Shown here piece by piece: positions 1 to 8,783 of a stretch of DNA of 64,000 nt. The notes beneath the pieces were generated by a model that saw nothing but the letters and a program-made list of their open reading frames with translations, ran no database searches and was not told the origin of the DNA. This stretch comes from Flavobacteriaceae bacterium UBA7684 (GTDB lineage: Bacteria > Bacteroidota > Bacteroidia > Flavobacteriales > Flavobacteriaceae): positions 50,496 to 114,495 of the forward strand of contig DLGW01000024.1 of the NCBI GenBank assembly GCA_002482885.1. Reading direction: 5' to 3'. Position numbers and translations under genes: made by a program. The first letter of the stretch is position 1. Each line of letters starts with the position of its first letter.

Positions 1-1
1 A

Positions 2-718
2 TTAACAGACAGTTTGGTTACAGATTCTACTATGGTTGCTCAACAAGTGGTTGAACCGATTATTTCGGAACCGGAACATGTAGAAAAAACTTTATCGATT
101 ATAGATTTATTATTTAGCGGGGGGTTAGGAGGACAGATCATAATGGCCGTGCTATTTATATTGTTCTTTTTTGCCATCTACTTGTATTTTGAAAGATTGT
201 TTGCGATTCAAGCAGCTTCTAAAATTGATAAAAATTTCATGAATCAAATTCGTGATAATATTGTAGAAGGTCGTATAGATGCCGCTAGAAAACTTTGTCA
301 ACAAATCGATTCTCCTATCTCAAGAATGACCGAAAAGGGAATTTCAAGAATTGGGAAACCTTTAGAAGACATTAATACCGCTATTGAAAATGCAGGTAAA
401 TTAGAGATTTACAAGCTTGAAAAAAATGTAAGTATGTTGGCTACTATTTCTGGAGCAGGACCTATGATTGGATTCTTAGGAACCGTTGTAGGGATGATTT
501 TAGCTTTCCATAAAATGGCTACTGCCGGCGGACAAATTGAAGTAGGTGCTCTTTCAGAGGGGATTTATGTAGCGATGACCACCACCGTTGTTGGATTAGT
601 AGTAGGTATTATTTCGTATATTGGATACAATCACTTGGTAGTGAAAACTGATAAGGTGGTTCATCAAATGGAAGCCAATGCTGTTGAATTCTTAGATTTG
701 TTAAACGAACCTTCTTAA
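2..718 (+). CDS. exbB: MotA/TolQ/ExbB proton channel family protein, possibly 5'-truncated
   Basis: Inner-membrane proton channel subunit that, with ExbD, powers TonB-dependent transport across the outer membrane or a Tol-type envelope system. Three hydrophobic segments are visible, at roughly residues 40-62, 147-168 and 182-205 counted from the TTG at 14. The family signature is in the second, around GPMIGFLGTVVGMI, and the third, around AMTTTVVGLVVG. The frame is open to the left edge, so the true start may lie outside the window. The TTG at 14 and the ATG at 32 are the in-window alternatives. exbD follows after 9 bases and a tonB-like gene after that, a normal ExbB-ExbD-TonB operon. Family assignment is firm; choosing between ExbB and TolQ rests on the TonB-like neighbour. 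Confidence 0.93.
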   Translation, partial: LTDSLVTDSTMVAQQVVEPIISEPEHVEKTLSIIDLLFSGGLGGQIIMAVLFILFFFAIYLYFERLFAIQAASKIDKNFMNQIRDNIVEGRIDAARKLCQQIDSPISRMTEKGISRIGKPLEDINTAIENAGKLEIYKLEKNVSMLATISGAGPMIGFLGTVVGMILAFHKMATAGGQIEVGALSEGIYVAMTTTVVGLVVGIISYIGYNHLVVKTDKVVHQMEANAVEFLDLLNEPS

Positions 719-727
719 TATCTTAGT

Positions 728-1117
728 ATGAACTTAAGAGGCAGAAATAAAGTTTCTCCGGAATTTAACATGTCGTCCATGACAGATATCGTATTTTTAT
801 TACTGATATTTTTCATGTTGACTTCTACTATGGTAACTACCAATGCTTTGGATTTAGTTTTACCGAAAGCAAAGGGAAAAACAGATAGTAATAAAAATAT
901 AGCAGTAAATATCACTAAAGAATTACAGTTTTATATTGATAAAGAACCAGTTAATGAAATGGCTTTAGAAAGTCAACTATTAACCTTACTGAATCAAGAA
1001 AATAAAGCTTTAATCATTAGAGCAGAAGAAGGAGTTCCGGTTGAAAAGGTAGTATATGTATTAGATATTGCCAACAGAAACAATTTTAAAGTAGTATTAG
1101 CTGTAAGACCTAAATAA
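728..1117 (+). CDS. exbD: Biopolymer transporter ExbD
   Basis: Partner of the ExbB channel. It is a small protein with one N-terminal membrane helix and a periplasmic domain. The helix at about residues 18-38 starts with the hallmark MTDIVFLLLIFFMLTS, whose Asp is the conserved proton-path residue of ExbD/TolR proteins. At 129 residues the length is typical. The gene lies 9 bases after exbB and ends one base before the tonB-like gene, so the three are surely co-transcribed. Confidence 0.95.
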   Translation: MNLRGRNKVSPEFNMSSMTDIVFLLLIFFMLTSTMVTTNALDLVLPKAKGKTDSNKNIAVNITKELQFYIDKEPVNEMALESQLLTLLNQENKALIIRAEEGVPVEKVVYVLDIANRNNFKVVLAVRPK

Positions 1118-1118
1118 T

Positions 1119-1922
1119 ATGAAATTCTTTGAAACAGAACACGAACGTAAATCTTTCGCAATAAGTGTTACACTTTTTGTGTTGATGTTTATATTGTTCT
1201 TTTTTATCGGATTGAAGTATTTGGACCCACCTGTGGAAAATGGGATTGCCGTTAATTTTGGCAATTCAGAAATGGGCTCAGGAGACTTAGAGTCTTTAGA
1301 AACACCAGCTTCGGAACCTCAGCCTTCGGAAACAGCTTTTGATGAAGCGCCTGCTGATGAGCAAGTCTTGACGCAAGATGTGATAGAAACCCCTGTTGTT
1401 AAAGAAGTCATTAAAAAAGAAGAGGTTAAAAAAGAGGAAGTAAAGAAAGAAGAAGCCAAAAAAGTACCCACACCAACGCCCTCTAAAAACACTTCGGACG
1501 CGTTGTCTAGTTTGATTAATGGACCTAAAACAGAAGGAACCGCGCAAGCAGGGCAAGGAAATGACAAACAATCAGGAAATAAAGGTAGTTTAGATGGAAA
1601 TGCTTATTCTGCGATTTATTTCGGAAGTGGTTCAGGAACAGGATTAGGCAATGGGAACAGTTGGGGGTTAAAAGGCAGAAAACTAGCAGGACACAGCGTA
1701 GTTGAACAGAAATGTGATGAACAAGGTAAAGTAGTCGTTCAAGTTTGGGTAAATCGCAGTGGAAAAGTTGTTAAAGCACAGCGAGCTAAGGGAACAGAAA
1801 ATGCAGCCCAATGTTTAATAGATGCCGCTATACAAACGGCTAAAACTTTTAATTGGAATCCCGAAGATAATGCGCCTGAAGTTCAGGTAGGATTTATTGT
1901 CGTGAATTTTAAATTAGGATAA
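1119..1922 (+). CDS. Energy transducer TonB-like protein
   Basis: Periplasm-spanning protein expected to pass ExbB/ExbD energy to outer-membrane receptors. Visible parts: a membrane anchor at about residues 14-36; an acidic and then Lys/Glu-rich spacer with the unit VKKEE repeated at about residues 90-110; a Gly/Asn-rich stretch; and a C-terminal TonB-like domain of about 85 residues beginning near VEQKCDEQGKVVVQVWV. Classical TonB has a Pro-Glu/Pro-Lys spacer; here the spacer is mostly KE-rich with only a few Pro. Two Cys, near residues 193 and 231, lie in the C-terminal domain. It starts one base after exbD stops. Confidence 0.88.
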   Translation: MKFFETEHERKSFAISVTLFVLMFILFFFIGLKYLDPPVENGIAVNFGNSEMGSGDLESLETPASEPQPSETAFDEAPADEQVLTQDVIETPVVKEVIKKEEVKKEEVKKEEAKKVPTPTPSKNTSDALSSLINGPKTEGTAQAGQGNDKQSGNKGSLDGNAYSAIYFGSGSGTGLGNGNSWGLKGRKLAGHSVVEQKCDEQGKVVVQVWVNRSGKVVKAQRAKGTENAAQCLIDAAIQTAKTFNWNPEDNAPEVQVGFIVVNFKLG

Positions 1923-1936
1923 AACTTCTTTTTAGG

Positions 1937-3181
1937 TTGTCTGAATATCAGCAAACATTAGATTGGTTATACGTGCAATTACCCATGTATCAAAGGGTAG
2001 GGGCTAGTGCCTATAAAAAAGATTTAACCAATACTTGGTTACTTACGGAATATTTACAGAATCCTCATCAAAATTTAAAGTGTATACATGTGGCAGGAAC
2101 CAACGGAAAAGGCTCCGTGTCTCATATGTTAGCTTCTGTTTTGCAAGAAGCAGGATATACAGTAGGATTATATACTTCACCTCATTTAATAGATTTTAGA
2201 GAGCGAATCAAAATTAACGGAGAAGAAATTTCAAAATCTTATATCGTTGATTTTTTTAAGCAACATCGTCCCTTTTTTGAAGCCCATCATTTGAGTTTTT
2301 TTGAAATGACCGTAGGTTTAGCCCTAGATTATTTTAATCAAAAATCTGTGGATATTGCTATTATTGAAGTAGGAATGGGCGGAAGGTTAGATTCTACGAA
2401 TATTGTTCATCCATTAATTTCTGTAATTACTACCATTGGGTTAGATCATACCCAATTTTTGGGCAACACATTGGCTGAAATAGCCTTTGAAAAAGCAGGA
2501 ATCACCAAACCTAAAGTTCCGGTGGTTGTAGGAAGTTATCATGCGGAAACCAAACCCGTTTTTGAAGCCAAAGCCAAAGCAACGAAATCGGATATTTATT
2601 GGGCATCAGATGTTCAAGTGCCAGATTATGATTGTGCTTTGATAGGGGATTATCAAAAAGAGAATAAAAAAACAGTAGTACAAACCATTCGGGTGTTGCA
2701 AGAACAAGGTTTTTTTGCGGTAAAGGAAAATCATTTGCAACAAGGACTTTTACAAGTGATTAAAAACACAGGATTAATGGGGCGCTGGCAAATTTTGCAG
2801 GAAAAACCATTAGTGATTTGTGATACCGCACACAATAAACAAGGATTGGAAATTGTTTTGAATCAAATTCAAAAGCAAACGTTTAAACAATTGTATTTTG
2901 TTTTTGGGGTAGTTAACGACAAAGATTTAACCGAAATATTGCCTTTATTTCCTAAAAACGCCATTTATTATATTGCCAAACCCAATATTCCCCGAGGTTT
3001 AGATGCGCAAGAGCTGGATGCTGATATGCAAGCATTTGGTTTACAAACTATTGTTTTTCAGTCTGTTGAAGAAGCCTATCAAGCAGTTTTAAAACAAGCT
3101 ACCGAAAATGATTTTATATATGTAGGTGGAAGTACCTTTGTGGTGGCAGAAATTTTGTCATTTCTTTCTTGCAAAGAATAA
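1937..3181 (+). CDS. folC: Bifunctional folylpolyglutamate synthase/dihydrofolate synthase
   Basis: Mur-ligase-family enzyme that adds glutamate to dihydropteroate and to folates, using ATP. The ATP-binding loop GTNGKGSVSHML starts at residue 54. The family segment YTSPHLIDFRERI and the central EVGMGGRLDSTN motif are present. Length of 414 residues is normal. The chosen start is TTG at 1937, since no ATG gives a full N-terminus. It lies 14 bases after the tonB-like gene, so read-through from that operon is likely. The promoter of the downstream tRNA-Val overlaps its last codons. Confidence 0.95.
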   Translation: MSEYQQTLDWLYVQLPMYQRVGASAYKKDLTNTWLLTEYLQNPHQNLKCIHVAGTNGKGSVSHMLASVLQEAGYTVGLYTSPHLIDFRERIKINGEEISKSYIVDFFKQHRPFFEAHHLSFFEMTVGLALDYFNQKSVDIAIIEVGMGGRLDSTNIVHPLISVITTIGLDHTQFLGNTLAEIAFEKAGITKPKVPVVVGSYHAETKPVFEAKAKATKSDIYWASDVQVPDYDCALIGDYQKENKKTVVQTIRVLQEQGFFAVKENHLQQGLLQVIKNTGLMGRWQILQEKPLVICDTAHNKQGLEIVLNQIQKQTFKQLYFVFGVVNDKDLTEILPLFPKNAIYYIAKPNIPRGLDAQELDADMQAFGLQTIVFQSVEEAYQAVLKQATENDFIYVGGSTFVVAEILSFLSCKE

Positions 3182-3198
3182 AAATATCTATATATTTG
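3169..3198 (+). promoter_or_regulatory. Promoter of tRNA-Val
   Basis: TTG at 3169-3171, a 19-base spacer and TATATTTG at 3191-3198 match the Bacteroidota sigma-A consensus TTG-N(17-20)-TAnnTTTG. The tRNA begins 14 bases further on. The -33 element lies inside the end of folC. The tRNA-Tyr promoter near the right edge has the same elements and the same spacing. Confidence 0.8.
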
Positions 3199-3211
3199 CA
3201 CTCACAAAATC

Positions 3212-3286
3212 GGGCGATTAGCTCAGTTGGTTCAGAGCATCTGGTTTACACCCAGAGGGTCGGGGGTTCGAATCCCTCATCGCCCA
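3212..3286 (+). tRNA. tRNA-Val (anticodon TAC)
   Basis: A full cloverleaf folds: acceptor stem GGGCGAT (3212-3218) with ATCGCCC (3279-3285), D arm, anticodon stem TCTGG/CCAGA around the loop TTTACAC giving anticodon TAC, a 5-base variable loop, and a T stem with one G-U pair around TTCGAAT. The discriminator base is A at 3286 and CCA is not encoded. The gene stands alone between folC and a peptidase gene. Confidence 0.97.
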
Positions 3287-3292
3287 CGAATA

Positions 3293-3356
3293 AATACAAA
3301 ACCCGTAATTTTAAAATAAAGCTTGCTTTAAATTTTAAAATTACGGGTTTTGTATT
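3293..3356 (+). terminator. Long hairpin downstream of tRNA-Val, probable terminator
   Basis: A nearly perfect inverted repeat of about 28 base pairs. The left arm runs from 3293 and the right arm ends at 3356 in ACGGGTTTTGTATT, with a CTTG loop near 3323 and a two-base bulge. It starts seven bases after the tRNA. It is much longer than a usual intrinsic terminator and has no clear T-run, so termination or 3'-end processing is inferred. Confidence 0.6.
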
Positions 3357-3358
3357 TT

Positions 3359-3530
3359 CAGCGCGTAGCGCTGAGGGATGGGCGCAGCCAATCCCATTCG
3401 TGGAAATCTCCTTTCATTCTAAAATGCTTCTTTGAGAAATGAAAGGGCGCTAGCCAATCCCAATTCGCGGGATATACTCTATATTTTTGATTTGATTTCT
3501 ACCCACAAGCTATTTCTGCTTGTGGAAACT
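3359..3530. repeat. Intergenic repeat material with hairpins
   Basis: This fills most of the 337-base gap between tRNA-Val and the peptidase gene; no gene is seen. It holds the imperfect palindrome CAGCGCGTAGCGCTG (3360-3374), two copies of GCCAATCCCA within 70 bases (about 3387 and 3453), and an inverted pair of CTTTCATT-like arms around 3411-3447. A hairpin CCACAAGC/GCTTGTGG (3503-3510 with 3518-3525) is followed by GAAAC. The same hairpin with the same flank recurs at 44142-44164. I take this as a degenerate member of the intergenic element family found elsewhere in the window. Confidence 0.5.
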
Positions 3531-3582
3531 GCAATCTCCAAACAATTAATAAATCTTTAAGACCTGCCATCATATTTAAAAA

Positions 3583-3590
3583 TACATTTG
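3583..3590 (+). promoter_or_regulatory. -7 element upstream of the S9 peptidase
   Basis: TACATTTG matches TAnnTTTG and lies 33 bases before the ATG. No TTG stands at the expected distance upstream, so only the -7 half is supported. Confidence 0.45.
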
Positions 3591-3623
3591 TACTCAAAAT
3601 AATAATCCTACAATAAAATATTT

Positions 3624-6263
3624 ATGAAGAAACTGATTTTAGGTTGTTTGTTGTTAACAACCGTTTTTACTCAGCAAGTAACGGCTCAAAAAGCACCTGT
3701 AATAGATAGGCAGTTGTTTTTTGGCAATCCAGAAATAGCATCGGGTACGCTTTCTCCAGACGGAAAGTACATTGCTTTTATGAAAGAATACGAAGGCATT
3801 ATGAATATTTGGGTTAAAAAATTTGATGAGCCTTTTGAAAAAGCACGTTTGTTAACAGATAGCAAACGTCCGTTTGGCGGTTTCTTTTGGACGCGCGATT
3901 CTAAATATATTGTTTACGGAAAAGATAAAGACGGAGATGAAAATATAAATATTTATGCCGTTAATCCTACGGATGTTGGGGCAGAAGGTAAAGCTCCAGA
4001 ATCCAGAAATCTGACGCCCATGAAAGATGTTCAGGCACGAATCACTATGGTAAGCAAGTTAAATCCCAATAAGTTAATGGTGGAAATTAACGACCGTGAC
4101 AAAGCCTGGCATGACTTATACGAATTAGAAATAGCTTCGGGCAAACTTACTAAAATCAGAGAAAATACCGACCGCACAACTGGGTATGATTTTGATTGGG
4201 ACGAAAAACTACGTTTGGTTTATAAAACCGATGATAAGGGAACAACCGTAATGTATCGGGTAAATGCAGATAATTCCATTACTCAAATTTACGAAACCAA
4301 CGTAACCGAAGGAGCAGGAGCCATGGGTTGGAATGAAGACAATTCTAAAATTTATTTGCTAACGAACAAAGGCGATTTGAATTTATCGGTTTTGTATTTA
4401 ATGGATGTTCAAACTTTAGAATTAGAAAAAATAGCCTCTGATCCTAAAAACAAAGTAGATATTTCAGGAGTTTATTTAAATGAATTAAATAGAAAATTAA
4501 CCTCGATCGATTATCAATACGACAAAAAAGAAATCGTTTGGCACGATAAAGAATGGGAAAAGATTCACGCCGATTTAAAAAAGAAATTTAAAGGTAAAGA
4601 AGTTGATTTTCAGAGCATCACCATCGATAGAAAAAAGTTTTTAATCACTGTTTGGGGAGATAAATATGTGTCAGAAACTTATTTTTATGATTCTACCACT
4701 AAAGATTTAATTTATCAATACACGCCAAGACCCGCACTTAAAAAAGTAGAAAAATATTTGTCGGAAATGACACCAATTACCTACAAAAGTAGTGATGACT
4801 TAGAAATACCAGCCTATTTGTCTTTGCCTCATGGTAAAAAAGCTAAAAATTTACCGTTGGTGGTTTTAGTACACGGTGGACCAAAAGGCCCTAGAGATGC
4901 TTGGGGATATGATGGATTTGTGCAATTTTTAACCAACCGTGGTTATGCGGTTTTACAACCCAATTTTAGAGCCAGTGGCGGATATGGAAAAGCCTTTTTA
5001 AATGCAGGCGATAAACAATGGGGCAAACTGATGCAAGATGATATTACTTGGGGCGTAAAACATTTAATAGAAACAGGGGTTGCCGACAAATCTAAAATTG
5101 CCATTATGGGCGGTAGTTACGGTGGATATGCCACTTTAGCAGGGTTGGCTTTTACACCAGATTTATACGCATGTGGTGTAGATATCGTAGGGCCAAGTAA
5201 TTTGTTTACTTTATTAGAATCGGTTCCTCCGTATTGGGAAGTAGCCAGAGCTTTTTTACACGCTATGGTGGGTGATCCCAATACCCCAGAAGGCAAAAAA
5301 TTAATGCAAGAAGCCAGTCCGTTGTTTAGTGTAGATAAAATCGAAAAACCATTATTGATTATTCAAGGTGCGAATGATCCAAGAGTAAAACAAGCCGAAG
5401 CCGACCAAATTGTTATTGCATTGCGCGACAAAGGCAAACCGGTTACCTATTTATTGGCTGATGATGAAGGACATGGTTTTAGAAAACCAGTGAATAATAT
5501 GGCAACTTATGCCGAAGCAGAAAAGTTTTTGGCCACACATTTAGGCGGAGTTTATCAAGCAGAAATGCCAGAGGATGTAGCTAAAAGATTAAATGAATTA
5601 CGAGTGGATATCAGTAAAGTAGTTTATGCACCCAAAAAGGAAGTAACTACCGAAAAGTCAATGCCAAAAATTGAGAATCAATTTAAAGCGCAAACTTCAA
5701 ATTATGAGGTAACTATTGAAATTCAAGGACAAAAAATTCCAATTCAAACTACGCGTACCATTGCTCCAAAAGGATCGAATTGGGTGGTTAAAGATGTTTC
5801 CAAAAGTATGATGGGCGAACAAGTAGAAGAAATGGAATTTACAGCAGATTATAAACCCGTAAGTCGTTTGATATCGCAAATGGGTCAAAATATTACAGGC
5901 GTTTATACTGCCGAAAAATTAACCATAAATGTTCCTGGCAGAAGTATAGAAATTCCGTTTACAGGAGCTTATGTTTCCGATGGAGCAGGTTTGGATTTAA
6001 TCATCGCAGGTTTACCGTTGAAAGAAAATTACACACTAGCTTTTGAAATGCCCGATGTAATGACAGCAAAAGCTAAAAAAGTGAATTTAAAAGTGTTAGG
6101 TGAAGAAGTAATCAATACTAAAAAATGTACTAAAGTTCAAATTTTAGGAGAAGGCAACGACGAAATCTTGTTATGGATAAATCCTATTAACAAAAATGCA
6201 GAACAAATGATTTTTGTAGTGCCAGCTATGGGGAATGCTAAAATGACTTGGGTTAAAAAGTAA
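3624..6263 (+). CDS. Secreted S9 family serine peptidase with extra C-terminal domain
   Basis: Prolyl-oligopeptidase-family peptidase, probably periplasmic. A signal peptide (MKKLILGCLLLTTVFTQQVTAQ) is followed by a beta-propeller-like region to about residue 390, then an alpha/beta hydrolase domain at about 400-660. The catalytic triad is visible: Ser498 in GGSYGGYA, Asp585 in NDPRVKQAEAD and His617 in DEGHGF. Length of 879 residues exceeds the usual 650-720 because of about 220 extra C-terminal residues beginning near VYAPKKEVTTEKS. That part looks like a beta-rich domain resembling DUF3108-type lipoprotein folds (low certainty). The gene is monocistronic, between a -7 promoter element and a terminator. 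Confidence 0.92.
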   Translation: MKKLILGCLLLTTVFTQQVTAQKAPVIDRQLFFGNPEIASGTLSPDGKYIAFMKEYEGIMNIWVKKFDEPFEKARLLTDSKRPFGGFFWTRDSKYIVYGKDKDGDENINIYAVNPTDVGAEGKAPESRNLTPMKDVQARITMVSKLNPNKLMVEINDRDKAWHDLYELEIASGKLTKIRENTDRTTGYDFDWDEKLRLVYKTDDKGTTVMYRVNADNSITQIYETNVTEGAGAMGWNEDNSKIYLLTNKGDLNLSVLYLMDVQTLELEKIASDPKNKVDISGVYLNELNRKLTSIDYQYDKKEIVWHDKEWEKIHADLKKKFKGKEVDFQSITIDRKKFLITVWGDKYVSETYFYDSTTKDLIYQYTPRPALKKVEKYLSEMTPITYKSSDDLEIPAYLSLPHGKKAKNLPLVVLVHGGPKGPRDAWGYDGFVQFLTNRGYAVLQPNFRASGGYGKAFLNAGDKQWGKLMQDDITWGVKHLIETGVADKSKIAIMGGSYGGYATLAGLAFTPDLYACGVDIVGPSNLFTLLESVPPYWEVARAFLHAMVGDPNTPEGKKLMQEASPLFSVDKIEKPLLIIQGANDPRVKQAEADQIVIALRDKGKPVTYLLADDEGHGFRKPVNNMATYAEAEKFLATHLGGVYQAEMPEDVAKRLNELRVDISKVVYAPKKEVTTEKSMPKIENQFKAQTSNYEVTIEIQGQKIPIQTTRTIAPKGSNWVVKDVSKSMMGEQVEEMEFTADYKPVSRLISQMGQNITGVYTAEKLTINVPGRSIEIPFTGAYVSDGAGLDLIIAGLPLKENYTLAFEMPDVMTAKAKKVNLKVLGEEVINTKKCTKVQILGEGNDEILLWINPINKNAEQMIFVVPAMGNAKMTWVKK

Positions 6264-6286
6264 GATTTTTTTTAAGGCTAAATAAT

Positions 6287-6311
6287 AAAGGCGGTCAAAT
6301 GATCGCCTTTG
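6287..6311 (+). terminator. Terminator after the S9 peptidase
   Basis: AAAGGCGGTCA and TGATCGCCTTT form a stem with one mismatch, starting 24 bases after the stop codon. T-rich sequence follows. It lies between convergent genes and could serve both. Confidence 0.7.
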
Positions 6312-6332
6312 TTGTTTTATCATATTTTAAAA

Positions 6333-7730
6333 TTATTCTTTTTTAAATACAAATTTTGCATTCATGGTTTTAGAAGTAGTCACACGGTATTTGATGGGTT
6401 TTTCATCAACTATGATTTGAATTTCAGAAGTATTCGGGGATATCTTTCCGAAACTTTCTGCTACAAAAATAAGTTCATGAACATCCGCGTTTTCATTTAG
6501 ATGAAGTTCTATATTTTGTCCTGCCTTTTTTACTTCTATTTTTTGGGCAATTAATTCGTTGTTGTAAAAAACCGATAATACATCACCATCTTCAATATCA
6601 TAATCACTAATGAATATTTTAATGTTTGGATTACGGAATGTGAATTCTTTAATCTGTTTGGAATATCTACTATCTCGTTTAATTTCAATATCTGATTTAA
6701 TGATTTCTTTTTTGGGAACAATTACCATAGGTTTTTCTTGAATAGTATTTTGTTCTGCCTCAAGTTCAGTTATGCTTGTTTCTATAGTTCTAACAACTTC
6801 TTCTTTAGGTTTTGTTTCCGTTGTTTTAGCAGCAATAGGTTGGTTTTGTTTAGTGTTTTTGGATGGAGTTATAACGGTTTTGGGTTTAGGAATTACTTGA
6901 ATTTCTAACTCTTTTTTATACCATTTATCGCATTTTGTATTTACCCATACCGTATAAATTCCCGATTGACTGGGTTTGATTTTTTTTATGATGGGGTTTT
7001 GTTCATTGGATTTAAATTGTTTGTGTTTCCATAGGTATTTAACAATATCGGCTTGGTTTTTAGATTCGCAAAACAACGAAACATCTTCTCCTTCGTTTAT
7101 GATTTTTTGTGGAGTATAGGCGGTTAAATAAACATCTTCGTGAATGGTAAAATTCATTTTAAAAGGCATTCCATTTTCGTCTTTATAAAAACGTTCGCTT
7201 TCGTTACATTGGGTAGTACTTTTATTTGAGCCAATGAGTTCAAAAAACACCTCTAAGGTATAATCGCCTGCACAGAAATTGGTTAAGTCTAAATTTCTAT
7301 TTTCAGATTGCCATTTTTGATCCCTATCGTTACAAACGCCAGGTGAATTTTGGTAAAATCCCATCCAATTACAATCGGATTCCCATGGCAAATCAAATGT
7401 TTGGTAAATATTGTTTTTAGGAGGATTACTTTGCTTATAAACCCTGTAGTTTAATTTGCCTAAACACACATTGGCATTAGGTTTTACGAATGATTTGATT
7501 TCGGCACCAGCAATTCTTAAATCTTTGGAATATCTTTTAAAGGTGCCTAAATGAATATAAAAGTTTAATCCGCTGATTCGGTCTATTCCCGTTCCAGAAC
7601 AAGCGTAATAATCTTTATTTCCATTCACATTTAAAAAAACCGCAGTAGCGAATTCCCCGAAGTTTTTAGTGGTATTTTGTGCGGTAACTGATAGGCAGAA
7701 GCAAATCAGTAATAATCGTAAAAGTGACAT
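6333..7730 (-). CDS. Secreted protein with Ig-like segment, function unknown
   Basis: I do not recognise a named family. A signal peptide opens the protein (MSLLRLLLICFCLSVTAQN), so export is likely. I chose the ATG at 7730 rather than the upstream GTG at 7748 because it starts directly at the signal peptide. The N-terminal ~190 residues are Cys-containing and aromatic. An Ig-like stretch follows at about 210-285, with CESK, YLWKHK and SGIYTVWVN in the order expected of a beta-sandwich. Then comes a low-complexity linker rich in K, T, E and P (about 285-350) and a beta-rich C-terminus. The gene follows aroQ by 40 bases and is probably the last gene of that operon. Confidence 0.75.
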   Translation of the reverse strand: MSLLRLLLICFCLSVTAQNTTKNFGEFATAVFLNVNGNKDYYACSGTGIDRISGLNFYIHLGTFKRYSKDLRIAGAEIKSFVKPNANVCLGKLNYRVYKQSNPPKNNIYQTFDLPWESDCNWMGFYQNSPGVCNDRDQKWQSENRNLDLTNFCAGDYTLEVFFELIGSNKSTTQCNESERFYKDENGMPFKMNFTIHEDVYLTAYTPQKIINEGEDVSLFCESKNQADIVKYLWKHKQFKSNEQNPIIKKIKPSQSGIYTVWVNTKCDKWYKKELEIQVIPKPKTVITPSKNTKQNQPIAAKTTETKPKEEVVRTIETSITELEAEQNTIQEKPMVIVPKKEIIKSDIEIKRDSRYSKQIKEFTFRNPNIKIFISDYDIEDGDVLSVFYNNELIAQKIEVKKAGQNIELHLNENADVHELIFVAESFGKISPNTSEIQIIVDEKPIKYRVTTSKTMNAKFVFKKE

Positions 7731-7770
7731 GTTTTTTATTTGGGGCACTAAAAGTAAGGGGAAAATATAA

Positions 7771-8187
7771 CTACTCCAACGCCTTCAATGCTAATTCATA
7801 ACTTTTCATCCCGAATCCTAAAATCACTCCTTTAGCGTTGGGTGAAATATACGATTGATGTCTGAATGCTTCTCTGCCAAATGTGTTAGAGATATGAACT
7901 TCGATTACAGGTGTTGTAATTCCTTTTATAGCATCACCTAAAGCCACCGAAGTATGGGTATAAGCCCCAGCATTTAAGATAATTCCGTCAAAAGAAAAAC
8001 CAACTTCGTGGATTTTGTTAATGAGTTCACCTTCCACATTGCTTTGATAATAGTGCAAGTCTAGGCTTGGAAATTGAGCTTTTAATTGTGTAAAATAGTC
8101 TTCAAAAGTTTGTGAACCATAAATTTCAGGTTCTCTTTTTCCCAATAAATTCAAGTTGGGTCCGTTAAGGATTAAAATCTTTTTCAT
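7771..8187 (-). CDS. aroQ: Type II 3-dehydroquinate dehydratase
   Basis: Shikimate-pathway enzyme dehydrating 3-dehydroquinate. At 138 residues it has type II length. Signatures: ILNGPNLNLLGKREPEIYG at the N-terminus, with the catalytic Tyr in its lid region, NAGAYTHTS in the middle and EVHISN near 101, with the catalytic His. It lies 5 bases after the outer-membrane protein gene and upstream of a secreted protein gene on the same strand. Confidence 0.96.
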   Translation of the reverse strand: MKKILILNGPNLNLLGKREPEIYGSQTFEDYFTQLKAQFPSLDLHYYQSNVEGELINKIHEVGFSFDGIILNAGAYTHTSVALGDAIKGITTPVIEVHISNTFGREAFRHQSYISPNAKGVILGFGMKSYELALKALE

Positions 8188-8192
8188 GTATC

Positions 8193-8726
8193 TTAAAATT
8201 TATAACCAGCCGATAATTGAATCAATTGATTTTTTGTTTCACTATTTTTAGAAATCTCCGTTAAACCAAATAAATATCTGCCTTGTAGAAATAAGTGTTC
8301 AGTTAATTTGAATCCTAAACCAGCCGCAAAACTACTGTCGGTACGATTTACTTTGCTGTTTTCTACGTTGTCGCTAATTAAAACAGAAAACTGAGGCCCA
8401 GCTTCAATGCTTAATTCTTCTAAAAAATAAACTTTAAAAATTAAAGGTAAAGAGGCGTAGTGTAGATTGATTTTTTCGTTTATAGCTTTACTATTAGCGC
8501 CTTGTAAGGAATATAAAAGTTCGGGTTGAATAGAAATGAAGTCTAATAAGTTCACTTCTACTAAACCGCCTAAATGGTAAGCGGTTATAAATTGCATATC
8601 TGTTTGTGAGCCTGTTAAGTTTGAAAAGTTGGCACCACCTTTAATTCCAAAAGCGGCAGATTGGGCTTGCATAGACGCTGAGCCTAAAATCAATACAAAA
8701 AGTAAAGTAAAAATATTTCTATTCAT
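8193..8726 (-). CDS. Outer-membrane beta-barrel protein (PorT-like)
   Basis: 177 residues with a signal peptide (MNRNIFTLLFVLILGSASMQAQ), then alternating beta strands typical of a small eight-stranded barrel. FGIKGGANFSNLTG at the start of the mature chain and LSAGYKF at the very end are the usual edges of Bacteroidota barrels of the OMP_b-brl_2 type. It is the first gene of a leftward run with aroQ. A -7-like element (TATATTTG on the minus strand, 8761-8754) stands 28 bases upstream. The ligand or role is unknown. Confidence 0.82.
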   Translation of the reverse strand: MNRNIFTLLFVLILGSASMQAQSAAFGIKGGANFSNLTGSQTDMQFITAYHLGGLVEVNLLDFISIQPELLYSLQGANSKAINEKINLHYASLPLIFKVYFLEELSIEAGPQFSVLISDNVENSKVNRTDSSFAAGLGFKLTEHLFLQGRYLFGLTEISKNSETKNQLIQLSAGYKF

Positions 8727-8783
8727 AATTTCATTAATTTAGTCATCAAGAACCAAATATAAAACTAATTACCCAAAATCATC

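Noticed and set aside
3169..3435. Open frame of 88 codons across tRNA-Val
   Set aside because: It covers the tRNA gene and the long hairpin; the tRNA is certain and the protein has no plausible composition.
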